From: Bacillota bacterium
GTDB taxonomy: Bacteria; Bacillota; Clostridia; Christensenellales; SZUA-584
Length of the DNA: 21,452 bases
Assembly: GCA_023459495.1 (NCBI GenBank)
Contig: JAEWTL010000121.1
Coordinates: 1 to 21,452, forward strand
Direction of reading: 5' to 3'
The notes under the pieces are model-generated. The model was not told the origin of the DNA and ran no database searches. It saw only the letters and a program-made list of their open reading frames with translations. A program made the translations under genes and the position numbers. Below, piece after piece: positions 1-7,552 of the stretch; positions within the stretch are counted from its first letter, which is position 1; every line of letters begins with the position of its first letter.

Positions 1-2
1 CG

Positions 3-3000
3 CTCGTCTCGCAGAGCCGCTTTGACAAGCAGCTGGGCCTTCGGCAGCGGGAGCTTGATCTGAAAAAGCAGAGCAATCAGTTCTCGCAGGCGTATCAGAT
101 GCTGGCGGGCGGGATGATGGACGAGAAAGGGTTTGAGGGAGTCACGGGGATCAAGGTGAGGAAGCCGCCACAGATACGCCCGGCCAATATTGAGAGCGCA
201 TCTGCAATAGTTCAAGATGCTACTGCAGCGGCGAGTCAAACGCAGGTCGTAGCGTTTAAGGAAAATCGCATGGAGTACACTGATGGCGGAGAGAATTCTG
301 AGGTAACAGGAATGACTACCTCAGAATATTTAGCGGCGCATGAGGATGAGTATGTTGAGAAATATGGACGGAATAGTTACAATCTAGCGGTTGCATATGT
401 AAATTTAAAGGCTGGATTCGAGCCGTTTAAAGGCACATGGTACTATAACAATATGTCCATATTGGATGATCTTTTCCGCAACTCGGAAGCCTATATTGAA
501 CAATACGGTGAAGAGAAATATTACGGAAGATTATACCTTGCTTTAGAGGCTGCGGGGGGTCTTTACAATGAGCTTGTACCTATAGTTATAAGCTACGTCG
601 CAAATAACGGGGGAGAGGAAGCCGTTTCCTACAGTTCTTTAAAAGAAACATTTCCGCAGTATCTGGGGGAATATGACTATTCTAGCGCCGATATCAATGA
701 CATTCTGAATGAATACTACGATTTGCCACCTGAATCGATTGATATGGATGCAATTGCTGCACAACTCAACCTTCCTGACTGGTATGAGAAACCAGAAGAA
801 TGGAACTGGGATAGCCTGATTGAAGCAATGTGCTTATCGGAATATATGAACTGGTGCGAGGAAAATGGCATTGACCCACAGTCAGTATCTATGTCGGATT
901 TGCCTGACAATGAATATGTTCAATTTGGCGCAAGCATTTATTCAGGGGAAGACCCAGATTTAATTGCACGAAGAGCACATAGCAGTCAAGTTGCATACCA
1001 GATGTATATAGAACATCCTGATATATATGGAGGAGTTGTTGACGATTATCTGGAAGCTGCAGGAGTAAGTGATTATAGCAAGCTCGATGCAGATCAGCAA
1101 TTTGAACTGGCTCAAAAAATATTAAAGCAGGCTTATGATAGCGGTGGTTATACTGAGGAGATGCAACAATATGCAGCCGCTAAAGGGCAAGACATTACTC
1201 TGGAAGCTGCTGAAAACATGGGCTACACTCTATTCCAACTTGATCTAAACAAGGGGACAATAACAGAGGCAGATAATCAAGGTGAAGCTTTTGTAGCAGA
1301 AAACAGTCTGGTTACGATAGATGGTGATAATGGTCAGGTAGTTATTTTTAATGAATATGCAGAGAACAACCCTGAGGAATTTGAAGATTATATCAATCCT
1401 TTAACTGGAGGACATGTTCCTGTAAGAGGGACTTGGGACGCAAGAACAGGCCTTATTAATGAAGATGGGTATGGTACGTACTATAATAATAGCTTACCCG
1501 CAGACATGCTGAATGACATTATTTCTATGCAAATGTATTTGGCCTGTACGGGCCAGGAAGTTCAAGAAGATCAATTGGAAGTACTGCGTTTAAACGGATT
1601 AGAAGAAATCGCTGATTTTATTCTATCTAAAAAGGAAGGCGATTACTACGAATTAACTGAAAACGTAAGAAATCAATTGATGCAAGAGATTATGTCTGGT
1701 GTAATAAAGGCCGATCAATGGCAGGAGAAGTTGAGTACTTCTGGGGTGACTGACCAACAGGTTCGTGCAAATGCGGATTTTGAGCAGGTGGTCGCCAATC
1801 CTCCCCGCGTCTCCGCAACATGGAACCCATATTTTACGCCGAGCATCGACGCAATCTACACGACGGTACAGTATGGGTATAAACTCAACCAAGCGTATAA
1901 CAATCATCTGCATCTAATTGAACAGTTGGATTTGGCACTTGCCAATGGAGACCTTTCGCAGGAGCAGTATGATGCTCTTGTTACCCCAGAACAGGAGTTT
2001 CTGAAAGATCCTGCTAATATGATGGGCATATTTGATTTTCTCAGTGAGGATATGTACGAAACCTTCACCTATCTATATGTAAAAGCAAAGGAGACCGGGG
2101 ACGACTCGGCATTCCGCGAGTACTTCAACATCTTTAAAGAGGAATTGACCAATGCCCAGTGGCAGACTTATTACGGCACGATGGATGGCCTTGTCGACAA
2201 GAAAGGGCCTTGGGGTGAAATGCTGTCCGGCGTGGCTGCGGTGGGCGGCAAACTCGCGTCTCCAACGGCCTATGTGGAAACGTTATGGGATGGGATCGCC
2301 GGGCAGGAGGTAGATACCAGCTCTCCAAGCCAGCTGATGGCACGAAGCGGCACGGCATTCAGCGCATTGACTGCATCCACCACGGAAAGCGGATTTGGCA
2401 AATGGGCGATTCAGACAACGATTGATCTGGCCGCCTCGGCGCCCGCCTTTGCGATAAATCCTGTGGCGGGAGCTGCCTATATGGGGCTGCAGGCGGCAGG
2501 TCAGGATGTGGCCATCGAAAATATGAATGGCGCGACCATAGGGGAGGCGCTCGCCCACTCGACGGTGATGGGCGGCATCACCTTCTTCTCATCGCTGGTC
2601 ATGCTCAAAGGGTTCAAGGGCATCATGGCCGGAACCCGGATACCCGCAACCCTCGGGCAAAGGATTTTGACCTACGGGCTCAATGCCATCGAAGCCTTTG
2701 GGTTGGGCGGAGTGACGGGAACAGTAGGAACGTTGATTGGCAACGTTGCCGATTTGATGATGAAGGGCGATCGTTCAAACTACGCGCAGCGCGTCAACGA
2801 GTACATGAACAGGAAAGAAGATCCCATGACGGAGGACGAGGCCAGAACCGCCGCTGCGGTGGACCTCTTCCTAAAGGAACCCATTGAGGCCGGACTGAAA
2901 ACCGGCGCGATCGCCGCGGTAATGAGCATACCGGGCACAGCCGGGGCCATCCGCTCGGCAGAAACTTTGGGCGGCAGGGCAGCGGTGGCGGACGAGCAGG

Positions 3001-3743
3001 GGGCATTCAGAACGCTGCGGGCGTTAGAAGAGGCTCCCGGAGGCGTTAAAAGCAACCTGTCGCAAGGTATGTCCCTGCTGGAGCAGATCAACGCGCGATT
3101 AGGCCGGGAAAGCGGAATGGCAAATCGTGAGGCGTTCAGCACCGATGCGGCAAACAGGGCGTTGATGGACTATCTCAGCGGTAAAGGGAGTGCCAAGGCC
3201 GCAGCGGAGGCGTTCAGCAAAGTCGCCAATGAAGCGATTGCCTCCGGCAAGCTGACGGCGGCAGAGGTATCCGCGCTGGAGGGGTATGTCGGTACTGCGC
3301 AGATGTATATTGACGTGCTGGGGTTGCTGGGGGATAATGGAGTTGTAAGTGGAGCCGGGAACGCAGTAGAAAGTTACAAAGCCGCTAAAGCTGCTAACTG
3401 GAAAAAACCAGATGGTTCAACATGGTGGCCTGATGACGAAGGCTTCGCTGATACCCCGGATGAAACGACTTTACAACCTGGGACTAAAATTGATAGATAC
3501 GGTAAAACGTCAGGTGTGTATGCATCTCCTGAAGGAACGCCATATGAACAACGCTCTTTAGCACCGGGTTCGGAGAATAGTCCCTATAACATCTATGAAG
3601 TTGTTAGGCCATTTGATGTGAAGGCGGGAACAGTCGCTCCATGGTTTGATCAACCTGGCGGTGGAACACAATATAAGTTGCCAATGTCAATTCAAGAATT
3701 GATAGATCTGGGCTACATTAAATTGATAATAAGACAAAGCTGA
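3..3743 (+). CDS. Giant polymorphic toxin with C-terminal TNT-like NAD glycohydrolase tip (5' end outside window)
   Basis: The frame is open from base 3, so the gene starts upstream of the window; 1246 codons are visible and no signal sequence or delivery domain can be judged. The first 35 codons are charged and coiled-coil-like. Bases 200-2100 encode an AT-richer, acidic, Tyr/Asn-rich region I do not recognise. Bases 2200-2960 are GC-rich and encode several Gly/Ala-rich hydrophobic stretches (about 2400-2480, 2560-2640, 2665-2760, 2890-2960) that could be membrane-inserting or structural. A helical Ala-rich linker (3014-3329) ends in GDNG (3330-3341). After it comes a roughly 130-residue tip with the TNT/DUF4237 signature: W-P-dd-GF, L-pGt-iDRYG (DRYG at 3492-3503), GtPyeqRsL, and GGGTQY (3657-3674), whose Gln matches the essential Gln of tuberculosis necrotizing toxin. 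Predicted activity is NAD+ hydrolysis in a target cell. The domain call is strong; the delivery route is unknown (phage-like, secreted or other). Confidence 0.85.
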   Translation, partial: LVSQSRFDKQLGLRQRELDLKKQSNQFSQAYQMLAGGMMDEKGFEGVTGIKVRKPPQIRPANIESASAIVQDATAAASQTQVVAFKENRMEYTDGGENSEVTGMTTSEYLAAHEDEYVEKYGRNSYNLAVAYVNLKAGFEPFKGTWYYNNMSILDDLFRNSEAYIEQYGEEKYYGRLYLALEAAGGLYNELVPIVISYVANNGGEEAVSYSSLKETFPQYLGEYDYSSADINDILNEYYDLPPESIDMDAIAAQLNLPDWYEKPEEWNWDSLIEAMCLSEYMNWCEENGIDPQSVSMSDLPDNEYVQFGASIYSGEDPDLIARRAHSSQVAYQMYIEHPDIYGGVVDDYLEAAGVSDYSKLDADQQFELAQKILKQAYDSGGYTEEMQQYAAAKGQDITLEAAENMGYTLFQLDLNKGTITEADNQGEAFVAENSLVTIDGDNGQVVIFNEYAENNPEEFEDYINPLTGGHVPVRGTWDARTGLINEDGYGTYYNNSLPADMLNDIISMQMYLACTGQEVQEDQLEVLRLNGLEEIADFILSKKEGDYYELTENVRNQLMQEIMSGVIKADQWQEKLSTSGVTDQQVRANADFEQVVANPPRVSATWNPYFTPSIDAIYTTVQYGYKLNQAYNNHLHLIEQLDLALANGDLSQEQYDALVTPEQEFLKDPANMMGIFDFLSEDMYETFTYLYVKAKETGDDSAFREYFNIFKEELTNAQWQTYYGTMDGLVDKKGPWGEMLSGVAAVGGKLASPTAYVETLWDGIAGQEVDTSSPSQLMARSGTAFSALTASTTESGFGKWAIQTTIDLAASAPAFAINPVAGAAYMGLQAAGQDVAIENMNGATIGEALAHSTVMGGITFFSSLVMLKGFKGIMAGTRIPATLGQRILTYGLNAIEAFGLGGVTGTVGTLIGNVADLMMKGDRSNYAQRVNEYMNRKEDPMTEDEARTAAAVDLFLKEPIEAGLKTGAIAAVMSIPGTAGAIRSAETLGGRAAVADEQGAFRTLRALEEAPGGVKSNLSQGMSLLEQINARLGRESGMANREAFSTDAANRALMDYLSGKGSAKAAAEAFSKVANEAIASGKLTAAEVSALEGYVGTAQMYIDVLGLLGDNGVVSGAGNAVESYKAAKAANWKKPDGSTWWPDDEGFADTPDETTLQPGTKIDRYGKTSGVYASPEGTPYEQRSLAPGSENSPYNIYEVVRPFDVKAGTVAPWFDQPGGGTQYKLPMSIQELIDLGYIKLIIRQS
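2921..2999 (+). repeat. Anchor repeat, copy 1 (inside giant toxin gene)
   Basis: This 79-base stretch matches 6727-6805 at 73 of 79 positions by eye. It encodes a segment running from MSIPGTAG to AAVADEQ. Right after it the two copies switch to unrelated linkers (type A here, type B in the fourth module), so it marks a recombination border. Confidence 0.85.
3014..3341 (+). repeat. Pre-toxin linker type A, copy 1, ending in GDNG
   Basis: This linker carries LEEAPGG, LEQ-NARLGRESGMANREAF, a run of Ala-rich helices and Q-MYIDVLGLLGDNG. It is closely repeated at 5385-5711. Sequence similarity stops right after GDNG, where the variable toxin tip begins. Confidence 0.85.
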
Positions 3744-3756
3744 GGAGGCAATGAAT

Positions 3757-4194
3757 ATGAGCAATTTATTGGAAACAAAAGCGCTGGAAGAGCATGTTAA
3801 ATCCGCATATGATAAAGTAATACCATTGATGCTGAAAGATGGGATACGAGTGCCTCTGAATACTATTTTTCGCGAAAATATTCCTTCTGATAATCAAGGC
3901 GAATTTTGCTTTACTGATGAGAGTGGATATCGCTTTAGAGTTTTAGATAGAGGAATTTTATATCATGATGACATTACACAAAGTCTCTCTGAAATAACAT
4001 ATTGGGCAATTAAAGGAGAGGTTGATGAGGCATCCGCAATTTATGAGGCAAAAAATCGAATTGCAAATCAGGATTTCCGCCGTATTATGTTCAATAAGAG
4101 ACTACAGTATTTTGAGAGCATTGATCCAGAATTTACACAAAGATCACGTAAAGAAATTGAGATTATATTAAACAAAGCTCCATTTCAAGACTAA
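3757..4194 (+). CDS. Predicted immunity protein for the TNT-like tip (Imm63-like)
   Basis: A 145-residue soluble, acidic protein with no signal peptide lies directly behind the toxin gene, the usual place for the cognate immunity protein. AGGAGG at 3743-3748 is 8 bases before the ATG at 3757 but only 2 before the ATG at 3751, so 3757 is the better start. The C-terminal half has ITYWAIKGEVDEASAIYE, NRIANQDFRRIMF and a final EIEIILNKAPF, which resembles the Imm63 immunity family as I remember it. That family match is from memory and is tentative; the immunity role rests mainly on position. The gene is AT-rich, like the toxin tip and unlike the GC-rich toxin stem, so tip and immunity probably moved as one unit. 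Confidence 0.72.
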   Translation: MSNLLETKALEEHVKSAYDKVIPLMLKDGIRVPLNTIFRENIPSDNQGEFCFTDESGYRFRVLDRGILYHDDITQSLSEITYWAIKGEVDEASAIYEAKNRIANQDFRRIMFNKRLQYFESIDPEFTQRSRKEIEIILNKAPFQD

Positions 4195-4233
4195 TTGTTA
4201 CCATACTATAAATCAAAAAATGGATTTTTGTTC

Positions 4234-4265
4234 TGCCGGGTTCGCTCGGCATTTTCTTTTTTTTT
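4234..4265 (+). terminator. Intrinsic terminator after module 1
   Basis: A seven-pair stem (TGCCGGG / CTCGGCA with one G-U pair) is capped by a TTCG tetraloop at 4241-4244 and followed by a long T-rich run. It closes the main toxin-immunity unit and separates it from the first silent cassette. Confidence 0.88.
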
Positions 4266-4282
4266 GATAGCGCTCAGGAGAA

Positions 4283-4600
4283 ATGGACGCCGAGGGCGTA
4301 CCCATCGAAGTGCCGCTTAATAAAGCAATCGGCGCATACACCGAACTCATCAACCTACCCAAAGAGGTGCTGCCCGAAGCGAACCTGAAAGCATTGCAGA
4401 ATGCGTACCGGAACTATGAAGCCAACGCGACCACAGAAAATGCGGCGGCGCTGATGCAGGAGGTGCGCGCGAGCGTGCGCATAGCGTCGCAGAAAATGGG
4501 GACGGGCGTAGCGGTAGATGCTACGGTTGCGGAAACGATTTCGAGGCTGGAGGCAACGCAGGGGTATATTGACAGAGTTTGGGGTGTAGGAGATAATGGA
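4283..4600 (+). repeat. Pre-toxin linker type B, copy 1, ending in GDNG
   Basis: The linker runs from MDAEGVPIEVPLNKAIGAYT through NYEANATTENAAALMQEV to YIDRVWGVGDNG. It is closely repeated at 6830-7147 and is unrelated in sequence to linker type A apart from the final Q-x-YID...GDNG. Confidence 0.85.
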
Positions 4601-5005
4601 GGAGCGCTAACGCTATCAACGAGATTCCTGAATCGTATGGATCCGTTATGGGAGAACGCTAGTAAGATTGAGCCAATAGAAGGGTATCAGGATATTGTAT
4701 GCCACGGGGATACAATAAGCCTAATCTATAAAGATGCATATGGAAACGAAGTAAATGTATCAGTATACGAGTTCGCTGAAATATTGAAGAACAGTCCGGC
4801 TTATGAGGGCGGGCCTATACGACTAATAGCATGTGAAGCTGGCGCGGATGGTTCAGTTGTAGCTCAGACTCTTGCGAATAAGTTGGGGGTGGAGATTATG
4901 GCACCAACTGATAGAGTGCATGTATATCCTGATGGTGAAATGGTAATTGGACCTGACGAATGGACAAATACAGGTACGTGGAGAATATTTACTCCAAATA
5001 ATTAG
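4283..5005 (+). CDS. Orphan toxin cassette 2: type-B linker plus predicted caspase-like cysteine peptidase tip
   Basis: A 5'-truncated toxin end of 240 codons. Residues 1-106 are the type-B linker; GDNG is at 4589-4600; the tip follows. The ATG at 4283 matches an internal Met of cassette 4 and has no well-spaced ribosome binding site, and a terminator lies just upstream, so the cassette is probably silent until recombined onto the full gene. The tip has a hydrophobic block followed by VCHGD and another followed by LIACEAGAD, then AQTLANKLGVEIMAPTD and a W-x-x-F-x-P end. The His-Gly and strand-Cys order resembles clan CD (caspase/C80/CHAT-like) peptidases, and similar tips end RHS and other polymorphic toxins. 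Protease activity is inference; nuclease or other activity is not excluded. Confidence 0.75.
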   Translation: MDAEGVPIEVPLNKAIGAYTELINLPKEVLPEANLKALQNAYRNYEANATTENAAALMQEVRASVRIASQKMGTGVAVDATVAETISRLEATQGYIDRVWGVGDNGGALTLSTRFLNRMDPLWENASKIEPIEGYQDIVCHGDTISLIYKDAYGNEVNVSVYEFAEILKNSPAYEGGPIRLIACEAGADGSVVAQTLANKLGVEIMAPTDRVHVYPDGEMVIGPDEWTNTGTWRIFTPNN

Positions 5006-5031
5006 CTTTATTATGAAAGGTGGAATGTTGA

Positions 5032-5337
5032 ATGATAGTTATTGGGCAGACTCGTGAAGTTTATAAAGATGATAAATATCCATCCATAGGAGAGATAGTT
5101 GGCAAGCCAATAAAAGAAAAAGATAAAATACTTTCTTATATGAAAAACTGTAAGATAAGTTCGGTTTCGCCAGCTATCGTTACAGATGTAATTAATCCAA
5201 AGAAAAAAATAAATGAGTTATATTGTATGACAGATGGTACGTATGGTTGGCGCTCTGACGTAATCTACTATGTCGAAAAATATGATATGGCATTACCAGA
5301 TGAGTTTGTACAGTATGTGCTAAATCAAGTAAAGTAA
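5032..5337 (+). CDS. Predicted immunity protein of cassette 2
   Basis: A 101-residue soluble protein follows 26 bases after its toxin, with AAGGTGG upstream of the ATG. It is 58% identical (59 of 101 by hand count) to the immunity protein of cassette 4, with the strongest match in the last 30 residues (WRSD-IYYVEKYDMALPDEF). I do not know a named family. The immunity role is inferred from its repeated place behind two nearly identical toxin tips. The gene can be transcribed only with its cassette or by readthrough, as no promoter is evident. Confidence 0.72.
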   Translation: MIVIGQTREVYKDDKYPSIGEIVGKPIKEKDKILSYMKNCKISSVSPAIVTDVINPKKKINELYCMTDGTYGWRSDVIYYVEKYDMALPDEFVQYVLNQVK

Positions 5338-5374
5338 ATATCTAAAGTCTTATTGCCGGGTCAGTATGCCCGGC
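5266..5374 (+). repeat. 3' flank repeat of cassette 2 (immunity end plus terminator)
   Basis: The last 24 codons of the immunity gene, the stop, the spacer with AAATATCTAAAGTC and the terminator stem are nearly identical to 7783-7889. This gives cassettes 2 and 4 shared homology on their 3' side as well as their 5' side. Confidence 0.8.
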
Positions 5375-5380
5375 TTTTTT
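5355..5380 (+). terminator. Intrinsic terminator after cassette 2
   Basis: A perfect six-pair GC stem (GCCGGG / CCCGGC) with an eight-base loop is followed by six T. The truncated third module begins immediately after the T-run. Confidence 0.9.
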
Positions 5381-5381
5381 A

Positions 5382-6188
5382 TTGCTTCGCACGCTGGAGG
5401 AAGCGCCGGGTGGCGGCAAGTCCAACCTGTCACAAGGCATGTCCCTGCTGGAGCAGGTAAACGCTCGACTGGGCCGTGAAAGCGGGATGGCAAATCGTGA
5501 GGCGTTCAGCACCGATGCGGCGAATAAGGCGCTGATGGACTACCTCAGCGGCAAGGGCACAGCACAGGCCGCAGCCGAGGCGTTCAGCAAGATTGCCAAC
5601 GAAGCGATTGCGTCCGGCAGGCTGACGGCGGCAGAGGTATCCGCGCTGGAGGGCTATGTTAACACCACGCAGATGTATGTTGACGTGCTGGGGTTGCTGG
5701 GGGATAATGGGGGTGTTGGAGTTGGTCAGGGAATAGGTGGAGTATCAGGAGTAAAACTAACAGAACCTACTTTACCCAGAGGAAGTAAACCAAAAGGAGA
5801 ATATGAAAAACCGGATGTAAATGACCCGAGACCGATAGAAAGACAAAACCAGAGCGCTGATTTATTAGCAGGAGAGGGATATGATGTTACAATATTGCCT
5901 GAAACAGCAGGCGGGAATGGATATGGAATTGAGCCGAGGGCAAATCCTGACTTTTTGATTGACAATGAGCCCTTCGACTGTTATGCCCCCAATAGTATGA
6001 GCGTAAGGAATATCTGGTCAACAGTTGCCGATAAGACGGTCAGTCAATCTGGACGTATAGTTTTAAACTTAAATGATTACGGTGGGTCAATTGATGCATT
6101 ATACAATCAATTTATGGGATGGACGATAGATACATTGTTGGAATTGCTTATTATTAAAGATGGATATATAATCCGGTGGATACCGTGA
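5382..6188 (+). CDS. Orphan toxin cassette 3: type-A linker plus CdiA-CT-type tRNase tip
   Basis: A 5'-truncated toxin end in a 268-codon frame. The only start is a TTG at 5382 inside the region bordering the terminator tail, with no ribosome binding site, so it looks silent. Linker type A is followed by GDNG (5700-5711). The tip carries NQSADLLAGEGYDVTILP, NPDFLIDNEPFDCYAP, SVRNIWSTVADKTVSQSGR, IVLNLNDYGG and a final IKDGYIIRW. This is the pattern of the CdiA C-terminal tRNA nuclease domain (PF18451-type, as I recall it), with the conserved NPDflI and FDcYaP blocks. Predicted action is cleavage of tRNA in the target cell. I am fairly sure of the family; the exact tRNA target cannot be read from the sequence. 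Confidence 0.8.
   Translation: MLRTLEEAPGGGKSNLSQGMSLLEQVNARLGRESGMANREAFSTDAANKALMDYLSGKGTAQAAAEAFSKIANEAIASGRLTAAEVSALEGYVNTTQMYVDVLGLLGDNGGVGVGQGIGGVSGVKLTEPTLPRGSKPKGEYEKPDVNDPRPIERQNQSADLLAGEGYDVTILPETAGGNGYGIEPRANPDFLIDNEPFDCYAPNSMSVRNIWSTVADKTVSQSGRIVLNLNDYGGSIDALYNQFMGWTIDTLLELLIIKDGYIIRWIP
5385..5711 (+). repeat. Pre-toxin linker type A, copy 2, ending in GDNG
   Basis: The linker repeats the giant toxin's linker (3014-3341) from LEEAPGG to LLGDNG with scattered silent and conservative changes. It is the likely homology tract for swapping the tRNase tip onto the giant gene. Confidence 0.85.
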
Positions 6189-6212
6189 AAATTTTGAGAG
6201 GAGTATGTTAAA

Positions 6213-6674
6213 ATGTTTTATACATTATATCTGGGATTAGAAATCGGCTTTTTAGAAATAAAGCAATTACTCATAGAAATTTTTAGGTTTAAACAAATTG
6301 AAGGAATGGATATTTATAAAGATACAGATAAAGAGTTATCCATCTCATGCAATTGGTTTTCCATGAAATTAAATATGAGGAGCCGGAGTATAACTTTTTT
6401 AGGTGAAGATTACAACATGGATTTAAAGTGTCAGATATGGTTTGAGCTACTGTCATCTGTTGAAGGTGCATCCGAGATGATGATGTATGTTATTGGGCGG
6501 ATACTGGAACAAACACAGGGAGATGCAATATTATTATCAAATGGAGATACCCCAATATTGGAAAGGCGAAATGGGTTTGTCACTGTGGATGATACTAAAT
6601 TAGGCGGACAGAAGCGATTCCCTTTTGATAAATTAGAGATAGAGTATGACGAAGGTGAGTTAAAGCAAATGTAA
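6213..6674 (+). CDS. Predicted immunity protein of cassette 3 (SitI3-like)
   Basis: A 153-residue soluble protein starts 24 bases after the tRNase tip, with a GAGAGGAG binding site. The C-terminal half, with GRILEQTQGDAILLSNGD followed by ILERRNGFVTVDD, resembles the SitI3-type immunity family (a domain ending in a davLl.nGe...R..g.l pattern). The family match is recalled, not searched. The immunity role is inferred from position between toxin tip and terminator. The gene is AT-rich like its toxin tip. Confidence 0.65.
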   Translation: MFYTLYLGLEIGFLEIKQLLIEIFRFKQIEGMDIYKDTDKELSISCNWFSMKLNMRSRSITFLGEDYNMDLKCQIWFELLSSVEGASEMMMYVIGRILEQTQGDAILLSNGDTPILERRNGFVTVDDTKLGGQKRFPFDKLEIEYDEGELKQM

Positions 6675-6685
6675 AGTATCTGTTA

Positions 6686-7552
6686 GTGCCGGGGCAAGTA
6701 CTCCGGCTTTTTTGTACCAAAGTGGCACTGAGCATACCGGGCACTGCCGGGGCTATGCAATCGGCAGAAACTTTGGGCGGCAGGGCAGCGGTGGCGGACG
6801 AGCAGAGTACGTTTGAAAGGGTTACCGCTATGGACGCCGAGGGCGTACCCATCGAAGTGCCGCTCAATAAAGCCATCGGCGCATACACCGAACTCATCAG
6901 CCTACCCAAGGAGGTGCTGCCCGAAGCGAACCTGAAAGCGCTGGAGCGTGCATACCGAAACTATGAAGCCAATGCGACCACAGAGAATGCAGCAGCGCTG
7001 ATGCAAGAGGTGCGCGCGAGCGTGCGCATAGCGTCGCAGAAGCTGGGGGCGGACGTAACGGTGGATGCGGCGGTTGCGGAGACGGTTTCGAGGCTGGAGG
7101 CAACGCAGGAGTATATTGACAGAGTCTGGGGTGTGGGAGATAATGGGGGAGTACTAACGCTATCTACGAGATTTCTGAATCGGATGGATCCGCTATGGGA
7201 GAACGCTAGTAAGATTGAACCGATAGAGGGATATCAGGATATTGTATGCCACGGCGATAAAATAAGCCTGATTTATAGAGATGCATATGGAAACGAGGTT
7301 AACGTATCAGTATATGAGTTTGCCGAAATATTGAAGAACAGTCCGGTTTATGAGGGGAGGCCTATACGACTGATAGTATGTGAAGCTGGCGCGGATGGTT
7401 CAGTTGTAGCTCAGACTCTTGCGAATAAGTTGGGGGTGGAGATTATGGCACCAACGGATGTAGTTTACGTCTATCCAGATGGGACAATAAAGATTGGTAG
7501 ATATAATACCGGCACTTGGAAAATATTTAAACCTTCAGGAGGTACAGAATGA
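6686..7552 (+). CDS. Orphan toxin cassette 4: anchor, type-B linker and second caspase-like peptidase tip
   Basis: The frame is open from a GTG at 6686 that sits inside the upstream terminator, so that start is not credible; homology to other modules begins at 6727, and in-frame ATGs at 6755 and 6830 lack good binding sites. The order is anchor repeat, type-B linker, GDNG (7136-7147), tip. The tip is almost identical to that of cassette 2 through APTD (including VCHGD and VCEAGAD), then its last 30 or so residues diverge. The stop overlaps the immunity ATG by four bases (ATGA), which points to translational coupling. Of the three orphans this one keeps the most stem sequence, so it could replace the main tip by one crossover in the anchor. 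Peptidase function is inference. Confidence 0.75.
   Translation: MPGQVLRLFCTKVALSIPGTAGAMQSAETLGGRAAVADEQSTFERVTAMDAEGVPIEVPLNKAIGAYTELISLPKEVLPEANLKALERAYRNYEANATTENAAALMQEVRASVRIASQKLGADVTVDAAVAETVSRLEATQEYIDRVWGVGDNGGVLTLSTRFLNRMDPLWENASKIEPIEGYQDIVCHGDKISLIYRDAYGNEVNVSVYEFAEILKNSPVYEGRPIRLIVCEAGADGSVVAQTLANKLGVEIMAPTDVVYVYPDGTIKIGRYNTGTWKIFKPSGGTE
6688..6713 (+). terminator. Intrinsic terminator after cassette 3
   Basis: The stem GCCGGGG / CTCCGGC (one G-T pair) has a six-base loop and is followed by six T. The anchor repeat of cassette 4 starts 13 bases later. Confidence 0.88.
6727..6805 (+). repeat. Anchor repeat, copy 2
   Basis: The repeat matches 2921-2999 of the giant toxin gene at 73 of 79 bases. 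The other two orphan cassettes lack it. Confidence 0.85.
6830..7147 (+). repeat. Pre-toxin linker type B, copy 2, ending in GDNG
   Basis: The linker closely repeats 4283-4600, with a handful of differing codons, mostly around the QKLGADVTVDAAVAET segment. Confidence 0.85.

Noticed and set aside
2780..3142. Minus-strand frames opposite the linker of the giant toxin
   Set aside because: Similar antisense frames appear at 6595-6909 only because the linker DNA is repeated; no sign of real genes.
5382..6188. Cassette 3 as an independently expressed gene
   Set aside because: Its only start is a TTG directly after a terminator T-run with no binding site; homology shows it is the 3' part of a longer gene.
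3330..7147. CRISPR-like or integron-like array
   Set aside because: The repeats are hundreds of bases long and coding, with no short regular spacers, no attC-type sites and no integrase in the window; homologous recombination of coding cassettes explains the layout better.
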